Shown piece after piece: positions 53,460 through 61,837 of a DNA stretch of 64,000 bases (within the stretch, counting starts at the first letter, position 1; every line of letters begins with the position of its first letter). Both the position numbers and the translations under genes were made by a program. The DNA comes from Fimenecus sp964540535 (lineage in GTDB: Bacteria; Bacillota; Clostridia; Oscillospirales; Acutalibacteraceae). Below the pieces are notes generated by a model, which searched no databases, was not told where the DNA came from, and was given only the letters and a program-made list of their open reading frames with translations. The stretch is from positions 62,001 to 126,000 of the forward strand of contig CAZIMO010000004.1 in NCBI GenBank assembly GCA_964540535.1. Direction: 5' to 3'.

Positions 53460-54875
53460 TTAGTCACAGCATATTGCCGTGCAAAATTTTTCATACGCAA
53501 TTTCCCATACGGCAGCATTTTCGGGAAGATACTGCTTAACACTTTCCTGTGTTCTTATAATTGCTCTGCCCTCATCAATACTTTTTATATCGCCAAGCGC
53601 AATAAGCTGAAGAATAATATTGCCGAGTGCAGTGGCTTCAGCAGGACCTGCAATAACAGGTATTCCTAAACTGTCAGCCGTCATTTGACAAAGAAAACCG
53701 TCTTTTGTACCGCCGCCGAGCAGATGAAGAACCTCAAATTTTCTGCCTGTATTTTCGGCGATTTGATTAACTGCGAATTTATATTTCATCGCAAGACTTT
53801 CATAAATGCAGCGTATAATCGCACCATCGCTTTCGGGTACGGATTGATTTGTCTTTTTACAGTAATTCTGTATTTTTTCGGGCATAGAGCCTGCTGTTGC
53901 AAATTCAGGAGCATCGGGGTCAATGAAACATATAAAGTTTTTTTCAGCCCTTGCGAGCTGTTCCATATCATTAAAAGAATAATTTTTGCCTGCGGCTTTG
54001 AAATTTCTGCGGATTTCTTGAATGAGCCACAAACCGCTTATATTTTTAAGATAATTAACCTTGCTGTTTGCACCCAACTCATTAGAAAGCTCATCTGCCA
54101 TGCTCTTTTCAGTAAGCACAGCATTATCACATTCACAGCCGATAAGCGACCAGGTACCGCAAGAAAGAAAAGCACTGCATTTTTCACAGTCAGCAGGCAT
54201 TGCGGTAACTGCACATTGAGTATCGTGGCCAGCAACCTTAATAATTTTTATACCGTTATATTCGCCTACAACGGTTGAGCTGTCAATAAGCGGTTGCAAA
54301 ATATCTGTATTAATTCCCGAAAGACTAGCAATTTCTTTATTCCAAGCCCAATTTTCAAAACTGTACATCTGTGAGGTTGAAGCGATTGTTTTTTCTGCCG
54401 ATTTATCACCGCACAACGCCCAAACAAACAAATCGGGCATAAACAGCAGTGTTTTGGCATTGCTTCTTTCTTCAGCAGTTAGCTGAAAAAGCGTGTTAAT
54501 AGGCATAATTTGATTGCCTGTTTCCTTATACAAATCGGCTGGAGATATTTTTTCAAATATCTTTTCGGGCATACCGTCTGTTCTCGTATCACGGTAATTG
54601 ACAGGCAAGCCCATAAGCTCATCGTTTTCATCAAGCAAGCCGTAATCAACACCCCATGTATCAAAGGCAAGGGAATCAACCTTACCGCACATATCAATCG
54701 CTTTTTTTACCTCACTTAAAAGATAAGGAAAGTTCCAACAAAGATGTCCGTTATCGGTTATAGGAATATTCTCAAATCTGTGAACTTCCCTGTATTCAAG
54801 CTTTTCGCCGTTATATACTGCCCTTATTGCCCTGCCTGTTGACGCACCGAAATCAAATGCAAGAACTGTACTCAA
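53460..54875 (-). CDS. fucK: Fuculokinase of the rhamnulokinase type (FGGY family)
   Basis: 471 residues of the FGGY sugar-kinase fold: FDFGASTGRAI (phosphate loop 1), FDTWGVDYGLLDENDELMG (quoted in part: FDTWGVDYGLL), VNYRDTRT, CGTWSLIGCE and LLGGGTKDGFLCQM. The sequence looks closer to rhamnulokinases (RhaB) than to enteric FucK, but the neighbours fucA, fucU and fucI make L-fuculose the likely substrate, giving L-fuculose-1-phosphate. It overlaps fucU by four bases (ATGA), so the two are translationally coupled. The gene symbol reflects context, not a close match. Confidence 0.85.
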   Translation of the reverse strand: MSTVLAFDFGASTGRAIRAVYNGEKLEYREVHRFENIPITDNGHLCWNFPYLLSEVKKAIDMCGKVDSLAFDTWGVDYGLLDENDELMGLPVNYRDTRTDGMPEKIFEKISPADLYKETGNQIMPINTLFQLTAEERSNAKTLLFMPDLFVWALCGDKSAEKTIASTSQMYSFENWAWNKEIASLSGINTDILQPLIDSSTVVGEYNGIKIIKVAGHDTQCAVTAMPADCEKCSAFLSCGTWSLIGCECDNAVLTEKSMADELSNELGANSKVNYLKNISGLWLIQEIRRNFKAAGKNYSFNDMEQLARAEKNFICFIDPDAPEFATAGSMPEKIQNYCKKTNQSVPESDGAIIRCIYESLAMKYKFAVNQIAENTGRKFEVLHLLGGGTKDGFLCQMTADSLGIPVIAGPAEATALGNIILQLIALGDIKSIDEGRAIIRTQESVKQYLPENAAVWEIAYEKFCTAICCD

Positions 54876-55312
54876 AGAGTAACAACTCCCTTCTTCAAAA
54901 GCACATTGGCATAAATTGCGGTTTCGCCTGTGGCAATTATAAGGTAAGCTTTTTTAGCTCTTTCATAAAAGGCAAATCGTTCTGTCATTTCAACAGAATG
55001 ATGATCCGGCTCATATTTATTGAATATTCCCTCATATGTATTCCAAATTACAGGTTCGGGACAGTTATCGCCCTTGACAACTTCCATATAAGCTACGGGC
55101 TTATCGGTGTATCTGTCAAGAGGAATAAGACTTAATACTGCATCTAAAATTTCAGCAGTACCGTGACCGTCAGCCCTCACAACAACAGAATTTTTTCCGA
55201 CACTTTCGCAGGGAAAATTACCGTCGGCAATCACAAGCTCGTCGCCATGACCCATTTCACAAAGCGCCTTTAAAAGTTCGGGTGAAATTATAGGTGAAAT
55301 TCCTTTAAGCAT
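54872..55312 (-). CDS. fucU: L-fucose mutarotase
   Basis: The ATG at 55312 follows AGGAGAATATTT; the longer frame reaches into fucA and is not credible. The 146-residue protein shows the FucU/RbsD pattern: MLKGISPIISPELLKAL, MGHGDELVIADGNFP (the conserved His-Asp-Asp segment) and a conserved RFAFYERAKKAY. It speeds the alpha/beta conversion of L-fucose so that FucI can use it. It lies ten bases after fucA and overlaps the kinase start. Confidence 0.96.
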   Translation of the reverse strand: MLKGISPIISPELLKALCEMGHGDELVIADGNFPCESVGKNSVVVRADGHGTAEILDAVLSLIPLDRYTDKPVAYMEVVKGDNCPEPVIWNTYEGIFNKYEPDHHSVEMTERFAFYERAKKAYLIIATGETAIYANVLLKKGVVTL

Positions 55313-55322
55313 AAATATTCTC

Positions 55323-56033
55323 CTAATCTTTTTTATGAAGAAGCGGATCATCGGGATTAAAAGTTTTAAAACCCGGATGTCTGCCTGTGACACGATAATA
55401 ACCTCTTAAATCAATAAGCTTTTGTATATTTTCAGGACTTATATCATGACTTCCGCCGAGGATAACTGCGTTGATTGTGATTTTTGCCCAAAGTTCAAGG
55501 CTTTCCATTCTGTAAAATGCTGTGACAACATCGCTTCCTACGGCAAGTGCGCCGTGATTTTCAAGAAGCATAACATCATGGTCTTCAAGATAAGGTTCAA
55601 TAGCGTCGGGAACCTCTGTGGTTGACGGTGTACCGTAGGGTGTAAGCGGAACAGCGCCCATAACCGCCACATCTTCAATCATATTGTACATATCCATCGC
55701 CTTATGAGCCACAGCAAAGCCTGTTGCTCCCGGAGGGTGCGCATGTATAACGCTCATTACATCTTCACGCTTGTCATAACAGCGAAGATGCATTTTAATT
55801 TCACTTGACGGTCTTAATCCTTCAGCCGCTTCAAGCACATTGCCCTCACGGTCAATTCTGATAAGCTTTTCGGGGGTGATAAAAGACTTGCTCATACCTG
55901 TGGGTGTAGCAAGTATTGTGCCGTCGTCAAGTTTAACGCTGACATTACCGTCATTAGCGGCAACCCATCCAAGCTGCCACATTTTATGACAAATGTCACA
56001 TATAAGCTCTTTTTGCTCTTGTATATTACTCAT
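55323..56033 (-). CDS. fucA: L-fuculose-1-phosphate aldolase
   Basis: 236 residues, class II aldolase: NDGNVSVK (substrate loop), SSEIKMHLRCYDKRED, VIHAHPPGATGFAVA (zinc His pair) and LLENHGALAVG (second zinc His) with a catalytic Glu in SSEIK. It cleaves L-fuculose-1-phosphate to DHAP and L-lactaldehyde. First gene of the fuc operon, with AAAGGAG before the ATG. No lactaldehyde reductase or microcompartment gene is in the window, so the fate of lactaldehyde is unknown. Confidence 0.94.
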   Translation of the reverse strand: MSNIQEQKELICDICHKMWQLGWVAANDGNVSVKLDDGTILATPTGMSKSFITPEKLIRIDREGNVLEAAEGLRPSSEIKMHLRCYDKREDVMSVIHAHPPGATGFAVAHKAMDMYNMIEDVAVMGAVPLTPYGTPSTTEVPDAIEPYLEDHDVMLLENHGALAVGSDVVTAFYRMESLELWAKITINAVILGGSHDISPENIQKLIDLRGYYRVTGRHPGFKTFNPDDPLLHKKD

Positions 56034-56064
56034 TATTTTCTCCTTTCCGTATCACCGTATTGAC

Positions 56065-56100
56065 TTATTGCTCAATAAATGATACTCTAATTGTATTATA
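56065..56100 (-). promoter_or_regulatory. fuc operon promoter region with palindrome
   Basis: Minus strand -10 TATAAT at 56095-56100 lacks a good -35 box, as expected for an activator-dependent promoter. A TTATTG-CT-CAATAA palindrome (56065-56078) lies just downstream and may be an operator. Confidence 0.45.
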
Positions 56101-56121
56101 GTGTATATTTATATTTATTTC

Positions 56122-56149
56122 TTGGTTAATAAAGCTAAATATATATGAT
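56122..56149 (+). promoter_or_regulatory. Promoter of the AraC-type regulator
   Basis: TTGGTT, 16 bases, TATGAT, about 32 bases before the start codon at 56182. Confidence 0.4.
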
Positions 56150-56181
56150 AAAATTCACTTTTTAGGGAACAGGTATGCTCT

Positions 56182-57024
56182 ATGAATTACAGTTCACTGC
56201 ACGAAGATAAAAAGAGAGGAAAATTTGATTTTCCCATTGAGTTATATTATGTTGATTTTACATCGCCGAGATACCAAATGCCACTTCACTGGCACCTTGA
56301 ATATGAATTGATTTTAGTTTTGAGCGGTAAATTCAATTTAAGCCTTGACGGAAAGCAATATGTTCTTGAAGCCGGCGACAGTGCGTGGATAAGCGACGGT
56401 GCAATACACGGCGGAGAACCACAGGACTGCATATATGAATGTGTTGTATTTGATCTTGAGGCACTTTTAAGAGACACACCGCTATGTACAAAATCAGCTA
56501 AAGAGTTTTTAATTCACAGCAATTCATACACAGGCAAGCTTAAAAAGGACAGTGAAAGCGCTCACCTTGCCGATAAAATTTTTGAGGCTATGGAAAAGGA
56601 ACAAAGCGGTTATGAATGGGTAACAGTTGGACTTTTGTGGCAGCTTATGGGAAATATGCTAAAGGAACAGAACAGCGTAACAACAAATTATAATCCAAGC
56701 CGTCAGCAGATTGTAAAGTTTAAAGCTGTTCTTAAATATATAAGGGACAATTATGAAACACAGATTACTTTAGAGGAATTGGCTAAAATTGCAGGAATGT
56801 CGCCACGGTATTTTTGCCGTGCATTTTGTGCATTGACAGGCAAAACTCCTATTGCTTATCTTAACTATTATAGAATTGAATATGCAGGAGAGTTTATAAA
56901 GCTCACTGACAAAACTATAACTGAAATTGCAATATCCTGCGGATATAATGATATGAGTTATTTTTCAAAGCAGTTTAAACGCTTTAAAAATGTTACTCCT
57001 ACACAATACAGAAAGCTTGATTAG
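56182..57024 (+). CDS. AraC-family regulator of the fucose operon
   Basis: 280 residues. The N-terminal half is a cupin sugar-sensor (YQMPLHWHLEYELILVLSG, quoted in part: MPLHWHLEYELI; AGDSAWISDGAIHGG). The C-terminal 100 residues hold two helix-turn-helix units (TLEELAKIAGMSPRYFCRAF and ITEIAISCGYNDMSYFSKQF), ending FKNVTPTQYRKLD. It is divergent from fucA across 148 bases and is thus probably the fucose-responsive activator of that operon. The ligand is inferred from position. Confidence 0.9.
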   Translation: MNYSSLHEDKKRGKFDFPIELYYVDFTSPRYQMPLHWHLEYELILVLSGKFNLSLDGKQYVLEAGDSAWISDGAIHGGEPQDCIYECVVFDLEALLRDTPLCTKSAKEFLIHSNSYTGKLKKDSESAHLADKIFEAMEKEQSGYEWVTVGLLWQLMGNMLKEQNSVTTNYNPSRQQIVKFKAVLKYIRDNYETQITLEELAKIAGMSPRYFCRAFCALTGKTPIAYLNYYRIEYAGEFIKLTDKTITEIAISCGYNDMSYFSKQFKRFKNVTPTQYRKLD

Positions 57025-57044
57025 GTTTAGTTTGGATATAAAAA

Positions 57045-57076
57045 ACAGAGGGTAATCCTTTCGGATTACCCTCCTT
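57045..57076. terminator. Bidirectional terminator after the AraC-type gene
   Basis: GAGGGTAATCC and GGATTACCCTC, an 11-bp stem with a 4-base loop; T-rich on the plus strand, A-rich on the other side. Confidence 0.85.
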
Positions 57077-57092
57077 ATTATTCGAGATTTAA

Positions 57093-59309
57093 TTACTTAA
57101 CTCTCTTTGTTTTTTTAATAACGATTGCAGAACCTGCTACTGCAGTAGCAACCATTGCAGCCATTGCCCAAGCAAGAACTTCGTTATCTGTGTTGGGAAT
57201 TTCGGGATTCTCAACAGGATTTGAAGGTTCAGTAGTAGGATCTTCGGGATTAACAGGATTTGTAGGTTCTGTAGGCTCTGTAGGATCAACAGGATTTGTA
57301 GGTTCTGTTGGCTCTGTAGGATCAACAGGATCTACAGGCTCTGTACCTGTGCCGGGGAAATAGTAGCAAGCGAACATCCAAGCATCTTCAGAAGCGCCAA
57401 GCCATCCGTACTCGCCGTACCAGCCCTGTGATTCACCGCCGTCTTGGAGCATCTTGATTAAGTCAATTGTCAAGGGGTAGTACAAACCGCCATTAGCTGA
57501 AGCACCATAGCTCAAATACTCCATCAAAGCTGCTGTGTAATCTATCATTTCAACGATATTACCGTTTTCATCATATACAACAGAAGCTAATTTGTCGTTT
57601 CCGGGAATTTCAGCCAACGGAAGCATTTCATCGCTCAAGTTTACATAGAGAATAGGACCGTTAGCTGAATCTAAATGATAGTAACCATCTTCACCAAGAA
57701 CTGCTGTGTTGATTACATCATCTTCAAAGTCAACATATACAAGATCAGCAGCATCGCTGTCAAATGTGAATTTTGAAAGCTCTGCCTGGTTTTCATAAAC
57801 TACCCATTCAATAACTTCAACAGTAAGATCTTCTTTTGTAACTGTAACATTTACAGTGCTGTCTGCCTTAATTGCAATAATTGCAGACTGACCAACGCCG
57901 TTGCATTCAAAAACAGCGCTTGTAGAGTTAACATAATCCTCTGAAGGAGCAATGAAGAAGTATACGCTACCCGGTAAGATACCGATTACACCGTCAGATG
58001 TTGTGAAAGTATATTTACCTTCTTCTTCGGGTACGAACTGATAAATTGTGTAATCATAACCTGCAACAGGTGTGCAAGTATTGTCGCCTACTTCAAGGTT
58101 AATGTAAGTGTTTGTATAGTTGATAGCAGGCTCATCGGGATTTGTAGGATCTTCGGGATCTGTACCTGTGTTTCCGCCGTCAACAGGAAGACTAACAATA
58201 ACTGTTACTTGACCTTCGGGGAACAACCAATCCATAGGATTGTATGTTGCAACACAAATTTCAACAACGTCGCCTTCTGAAACATTTAATGTTGTGCCTT
58301 GAACATTTGTATCAAGGAATGCCATATCGCCATAAACTTCTCTTGTTACGTTGTTTACGTAATAGTACAAGCCATTAGTTGACTCAAAGTAAATGTTAAG
58401 AATACCGCTGTTAGGAGCAGTTAATGTATAATAATAACCTTCTTCTGAATTTGCAGCAATATTAGCAGTAGATGTTGTTGTAAGATAATCGCCTTCTTTT
58501 GCAAGTGTAAGTACTTCAGGATTGTCAAAAGTGCCTTTTGAACCGCCTGCAAAAGTTACAATAGCTGTTACTGTACCATCAGGATTGGGTTCGCCCCAAT
58601 CGCCAAGAGTCTGAACATAAATAGTAATTAAATCGCCTGCAGAAACTTTAAGGATTTCTTGAGAAATCGGCTCATAATCGTCACTGTAATGCCATTCTGA
58701 CATAACTTCTGTTGTCTTATTCTGAACATAGAACATCCAACCCGCATCAGAACCAACACTAACAGAAAGTTCGCCGTCATCAGGAGCAGTTACATTAAAG
58801 AAATAGCCGTTATTGTCGTATTTCAAAACAGCCTCGCCGTATGCCATCATAACGCCTCTGTTAGAGTTGAATTCAAGCACTTCGGGATTTGATTCTGTAC
58901 CTGCAGCTGTCTTTTCAGCTTCAAGTAAAGTAAGGCTGAAATAAAGCGATTCAGCACTTGTGTTTGTGATTGAGAAAGTGTCATTGTATTGCATCATTTG
59001 AAGCACAAAAACCTCATTCTCAACGGGCATAACTTCCTTGCCGAGATACTCAACAGTATACTCGTAAGCATTTGCTCCGGTTGAAGTATAACCAACATAT
59101 TCGAAGGTTACTGTGGAGCCATTGCAGTCAGCAGCTTTAACATAAATTGTTTCACCGGCGTCAACTATTGCAAATAAGTTGTTAGCAAAACCTTCATTTA
59201 AAGTGTAAGGTTCACTAAAATCGCCTGTTGCAGCAAATACTGTCATTGGAACGATAACAATAGCCAATGCAATAATTACGCTTAAAGCTTTTTTCATCAT
59301 GTTTTTCAT
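57093..59309 (-). CDS. Surface protein with IPNTD sorting-type tail
   Basis: 738 residues. Signal peptide 1-27. It then has repeated PPC-like beta modules (TESNPEVLEF.. NNGYFFNVTAPDDGELSVSV; GTFDNPEVLTL.. EEGYYYTLTAPNSGILNIYF), a third module (VGDNTCTPVAGYDYTIYQFV) and a domain near 500-640 (DGYYHLDSANGPILYVNLS, GLYYPLTIDLIKMLQDGGESQGW, quoted in part) shared with the lipoproteins at 61838 and 63139. A Pro-Thr-Glu wall-spanning spacer follows, then PEIPNTDNEV, a membrane helix and KKTKRVK, a sorting signal with IPNTD in place of LPXTG. A terminator separates it from the genes upstream, so it has its own transcript. Confidence 0.85.
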   Translation of the reverse strand: MKNMMKKALSVIIALAIVIVPMTVFAATGDFSEPYTLNEGFANNLFAIVDAGETIYVKAADCNGSTVTFEYVGYTSTGANAYEYTVEYLGKEVMPVENEVFVLQMMQYNDTFSITNTSAESLYFSLTLLEAEKTAAGTESNPEVLEFNSNRGVMMAYGEAVLKYDNNGYFFNVTAPDDGELSVSVGSDAGWMFYVQNKTTEVMSEWHYSDDYEPISQEILKVSAGDLITIYVQTLGDWGEPNPDGTVTAIVTFAGGSKGTFDNPEVLTLAKEGDYLTTTSTANIAANSEEGYYYTLTAPNSGILNIYFESTNGLYYYVNNVTREVYGDMAFLDTNVQGTTLNVSEGDVVEICVATYNPMDWLFPEGQVTVIVSLPVDGGNTGTDPEDPTNPDEPAINYTNTYINLEVGDNTCTPVAGYDYTIYQFVPEEEGKYTFTTSDGVIGILPGSVYFFIAPSEDYVNSTSAVFECNGVGQSAIIAIKADSTVNVTVTKEDLTVEVIEWVVYENQAELSKFTFDSDAADLVYVDFEDDVINTAVLGEDGYYHLDSANGPILYVNLSDEMLPLAEIPGNDKLASVVYDENGNIVEMIDYTAALMEYLSYGASANGGLYYPLTIDLIKMLQDGGESQGWYGEYGWLGASEDAWMFACYYFPGTGTEPVDPVDPTEPTEPTNPVDPTEPTEPTNPVNPEDPTTEPSNPVENPEIPNTDNEVLAWAMAAMVATAVAGSAIVIKKTKRVK

Positions 59310-59427
59310 GATTTTTTCCTCCTTTTATTTAATACAATTAATACTTTAAAATGCTAATATACAACTCTAAAGTACTAATTATATAATATTTATTGTATTT
59401 TATCACTATTGAAAACATAATGCAATA

Positions 59428-59469
59428 GAAAAAATCCACTTTTTTAGGATTTTTTCTAAAAAAGTGGAT
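59428..59469 (-). terminator. Terminator after the lipoprotein-TlpA cluster
   Basis: ATCCACTTTTTTAG and CTAAAAAAGTGGAT, a 14-bp stem, then T run on the minus strand. Confidence 0.8.
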
Positions 59470-59481
59470 TGAATATTGATT

Positions 59482-60534
59482 TTATACGTACTCACCGTGC
59501 CAAGTAATCTCAGTAGCAGGATATTTAAATCTCTTATTGGGAATAGCGCAAACGGTTATTGTAATTTTTTCTCCTTTAGTGACTTCTGCTTCGATATATT
59601 CCTTACCTTTTGCGTCGGTCTTAACATCTTCAGGAACTTCAGTTGAAGTCTGCACAGGTATGTCACCGGGTTTGACAACTGTTACCGTCAAAACACTATC
59701 TTTAGTTGCCGTCATATAGAATCGGATTTTTCCTGTTTTTTCAGCAGTGTACTGATAACTGTAACCGTCTGTATCATCTGCCGAAAGGCTGATTTTAATA
59801 TCTTTAGAAATTGAATCTAATTTCTTTGGATTTTCAATTGAGCCAAGAACTTTTGAAAACACAAGCTTAAATGACTTTGCTGATGAACCTTTGTTTCCGA
59901 TTTCAAAATCAACTGTGTGACTTGCCAAAGCATCTGGAACCTGAAAAGAAACTTTACCGTTTTTAGCGGTGTAAGTCTTGCCGTCGCAAACAACATAAGC
60001 ATTTGCGTCGTTAATTGTCAAAATCATACCGCCTACACGATAAATTGAGTAGTAAAGCGATTTGCCTGCGGGAACTTTAACTGTTGTTACAGTGAAATCC
60101 TCATTGGGAATTTCAAGATAAGGCTCATTTTTACTGCCGGCACCTAAAATCTCTTTACCTGAAGGATTTGTAGTTGTCGCCATTTGAGTGGCGGTGGGCT
60201 TATTCTTGTTAGAGCTGCTGTTATTGTTGCCGCTACTATTGTTGTTGCCGCTGCTGCTGTTGTTACCGCTGCTACTGTTGTTGTTTTTATCTGATGAATT
60301 ATTTTTGTTATCACTTGTAGCTTCGTCAGATGAAGCTTCTTCGTCAGTGCTGCCTTCTTCTTCGGGATTTGAAGAAGTTTCATCATCTGTATTTGGTTCA
60401 TCATTATTATTAGAAATATTTTCGTTGCTTGAGCTTGGAGTATCGGGGTCAGCATTTACAGGCTCTTTTTTACCGCAAGCAACTGCTGTAAGCAACATAA
60501 CAAATACTAAAAGTAATGCAATAAGTTTTTTCAT
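59482..60534 (-). CDS. Lipoprotein with Ser/Asn spacer and two PPC-like modules
   Basis: 350 residues. Lipoprotein signal ends LLTAVAC. Residues about 25-120 are an acidic then Ser/Asn-rich low-complexity spacer. Two beta modules follow: one with TVKVPAGKSLYYSIYRVGG and one with GSIENPKKLDSI then DGYSYQYTAEKTGKIRFYM. Both align with the first two modules of the 738-residue surface protein (57093-59309). Role unknown. Its ATG overlaps the upstream stop by one base, so translation is coupled. Confidence 0.8.
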   Translation of the reverse strand: MKKLIALLLVFVMLLTAVACGKKEPVNADPDTPSSSNENISNNNDEPNTDDETSSNPEEEGSTDEEASSDEATSDNKNNSSDKNNNSSSGNNSSSGNNNSSGNNNSSSNKNKPTATQMATTTNPSGKEILGAGSKNEPYLEIPNEDFTVTTVKVPAGKSLYYSIYRVGGMILTINDANAYVVCDGKTYTAKNGKVSFQVPDALASHTVDFEIGNKGSSAKSFKLVFSKVLGSIENPKKLDSISKDIKISLSADDTDGYSYQYTAEKTGKIRFYMTATKDSVLTVTVVKPGDIPVQTSTEVPEDVKTDAKGKEYIEAEVTKGEKITITVCAIPNKRFKYPATEITWHGEYV

Positions 60535-60953
60535 TATGATACCGCCTTTAATTCAAGAGTATAATCTGTTGCACCGTTTTCGAGATGGATTTCTGCTTCG
60601 CCTGTATATTCATAGCCCTCGGGGCAAGACATAACAGACAATTTGTAGCCGTCAGTAATCTCAAGGTTAAATGAAGCTACGCCGTTATCGTCAGTTCTTG
60701 CAGGAACGCAAGCGTCTTTACATACTTGAACCATAACGCCGGAAACGGGATTTCCTCCCTCGTCAACAACCTTAACTGTAAATGAAGCCTTGTTCTCAAC
60801 AGTAGGATCATTTTCAGGCTGACTGTTATTTTCAACAGGAGTTGATGATGAAGGCTGTTTAGGATCGTCATCGTTATTTCCGCCGCAAGCACAGAAGCAG
60901 AAAAGCATACCGATAGCGAGCAAAACTGCCAATACTTTCTTTAAATTTTTCAT
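60534..60953 (-). CDS. Small lipoprotein with a carboxypeptidase-regulatory-like domain
   Basis: The ATG at 60953 lies behind AGAGGG and begins MKNLKKVLAVLLAIG, giving a lipoprotein signal with CACGG as the lipobox end. After a Ser/Asn/Glu linker comes one beta-sandwich unit (FTVKVVDEGGNPVSGVMVQV, DDNGVASFNLEITDGY). The same unit occurs at the N-termini of the TlpA-like protein and the 420-residue lipoprotein upstream. A Cys pair inside it (CKDAC) is unusual and might be a redox or disulfide site. Function unknown. Confidence 0.8.
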   Translation of the reverse strand: MKNLKKVLAVLLAIGMLFCFCACGGNNDDDPKQPSSSTPVENNSQPENDPTVENKASFTVKVVDEGGNPVSGVMVQVCKDACVPARTDDNGVASFNLEITDGYKLSVMSCPEGYEYTGEAEIHLENGATDYTLELKAVS

Positions 60954-60975
60954 TTTATATACCCTCTTTTTAAAA

Positions 60976-61833
60976 TTATTCAATATCGCTTATGTTTCTA
61001 ATCAGCGTCTGCTCATAATTGTCGGCAGTAAAGAATTCAAATATATTTGTAAATTCTTCTTTACTTGTTACAGAGCCTTTATGAATCATACAAATCGTTC
61101 CGTAACGGTCAATAACAACGGTTGTAGGATAAGCTGTTAATTGTATTAAGCTTTCCCAAAAATAATCTGTTGACACCATTGGGAAAGTTAAACCGTTCTC
61201 AACAGCATATGCGGCAACCTTATCATTTGTACCGTCATATGGATTGATTGCAATGACTTCAATATCATTTTGATAATCTGTATAAGCCTGCTGTAAAAAC
61301 GGAAATTCCATTTTACAGGGTTGACAACCGATATACCAAAAATTAAGGATAATTGCTTTTTTAGTTTTGAGCAAATCAGAAACTGTATATTCTTTACCGT
61401 CAGTTGCCGTTACGGTGAAATCGTGGACAATGCTACCCAATTTATAAACGGCACTCGACATATCGCCTGCATCACCTAAAACAGCTTTAAGTGAAATTAC
61501 AGCATCAGAAGAGTTAATCTCATAAACTGACTCGGCATTGTAACCGCTTGGAAGCTCTTTAAGAACAGCGTAATAAACTTTTGATGAATCTGCATTAAAG
61601 GTTATTGCACCGTTCTTATCGGTTTCTGCCGCCCATAGAAGATTTTGTAATTCGGCATCTTTATAAATTTCAACCGTTACATCTTCAAGTGGCAGTTTTC
61701 CCTGTGACTCAACCTTAACTGTGTAAAGCGTTTTTTCGGAATCATCTTTATCAGAAGTACAACCCGTAAAAGCTATACACAGTGTTAAGGCAATTGACAA
61801 AATCAATAATAATTTTTGTTTAAAGATATTCAT
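60976..61833 (-). CDS. TlpA-like thioredoxin lipoprotein
   Basis: About 285 residues. The start is uncertain: ATG at 61848 overlaps the upstream stop, and ATG at 61833 begins the signal MNIFKQKLLLILSI. The lipobox is FTGC. A carboxypeptidase-regulatory-like unit (about 25-100) precedes a TlpA/ResA-type thioredoxin domain with FWYIGCQPCKMEFPFLQQ, so the redox motif is CQPC. It should reduce or exchange disulfides outside the membrane. In this cluster its target may be the Cys-bearing lipoprotein next to it. Neither CcdA nor cytochrome genes are visible. Confidence 0.87.
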   Translation of the reverse strand: MNIFKQKLLLILSIALTLCIAFTGCTSDKDDSEKTLYTVKVESQGKLPLEDVTVEIYKDAELQNLLWAAETDKNGAITFNADSSKVYYAVLKELPSGYNAESVYEINSSDAVISLKAVLGDAGDMSSAVYKLGSIVHDFTVTATDGKEYTVSDLLKTKKAIILNFWYIGCQPCKMEFPFLQQAYTDYQNDIEVIAINPYDGTNDKVAAYAVENGLTFPMVSTDYFWESLIQLTAYPTTVVIDRYGTICMIHKGSVTSKEEFTNIFEFFTADNYEQTLIRNISDIE

Positions 61834-61837
61834 TTTA

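Noticed and set aside
57137..57325. Tandem repeat seen as a possible CRISPR-like array
   Set aside because: It is the Pro-Thr-Glu codon repeat of the surface protein spacer, in frame, with no unique spacers.
60160..60300. Trinucleotide repeats as a possible phase-variable tract
   Set aside because: The changes in the Ser/Asn codons keep the reading frame; there is no sign of an on/off switch.
60188..60634. Long Leu-rich plus-strand frame opposite the lipoprotein
   Set aside because: It mirrors the Ser/Asn-rich repeat of the minus-strand lipoprotein and has no ribosome site.
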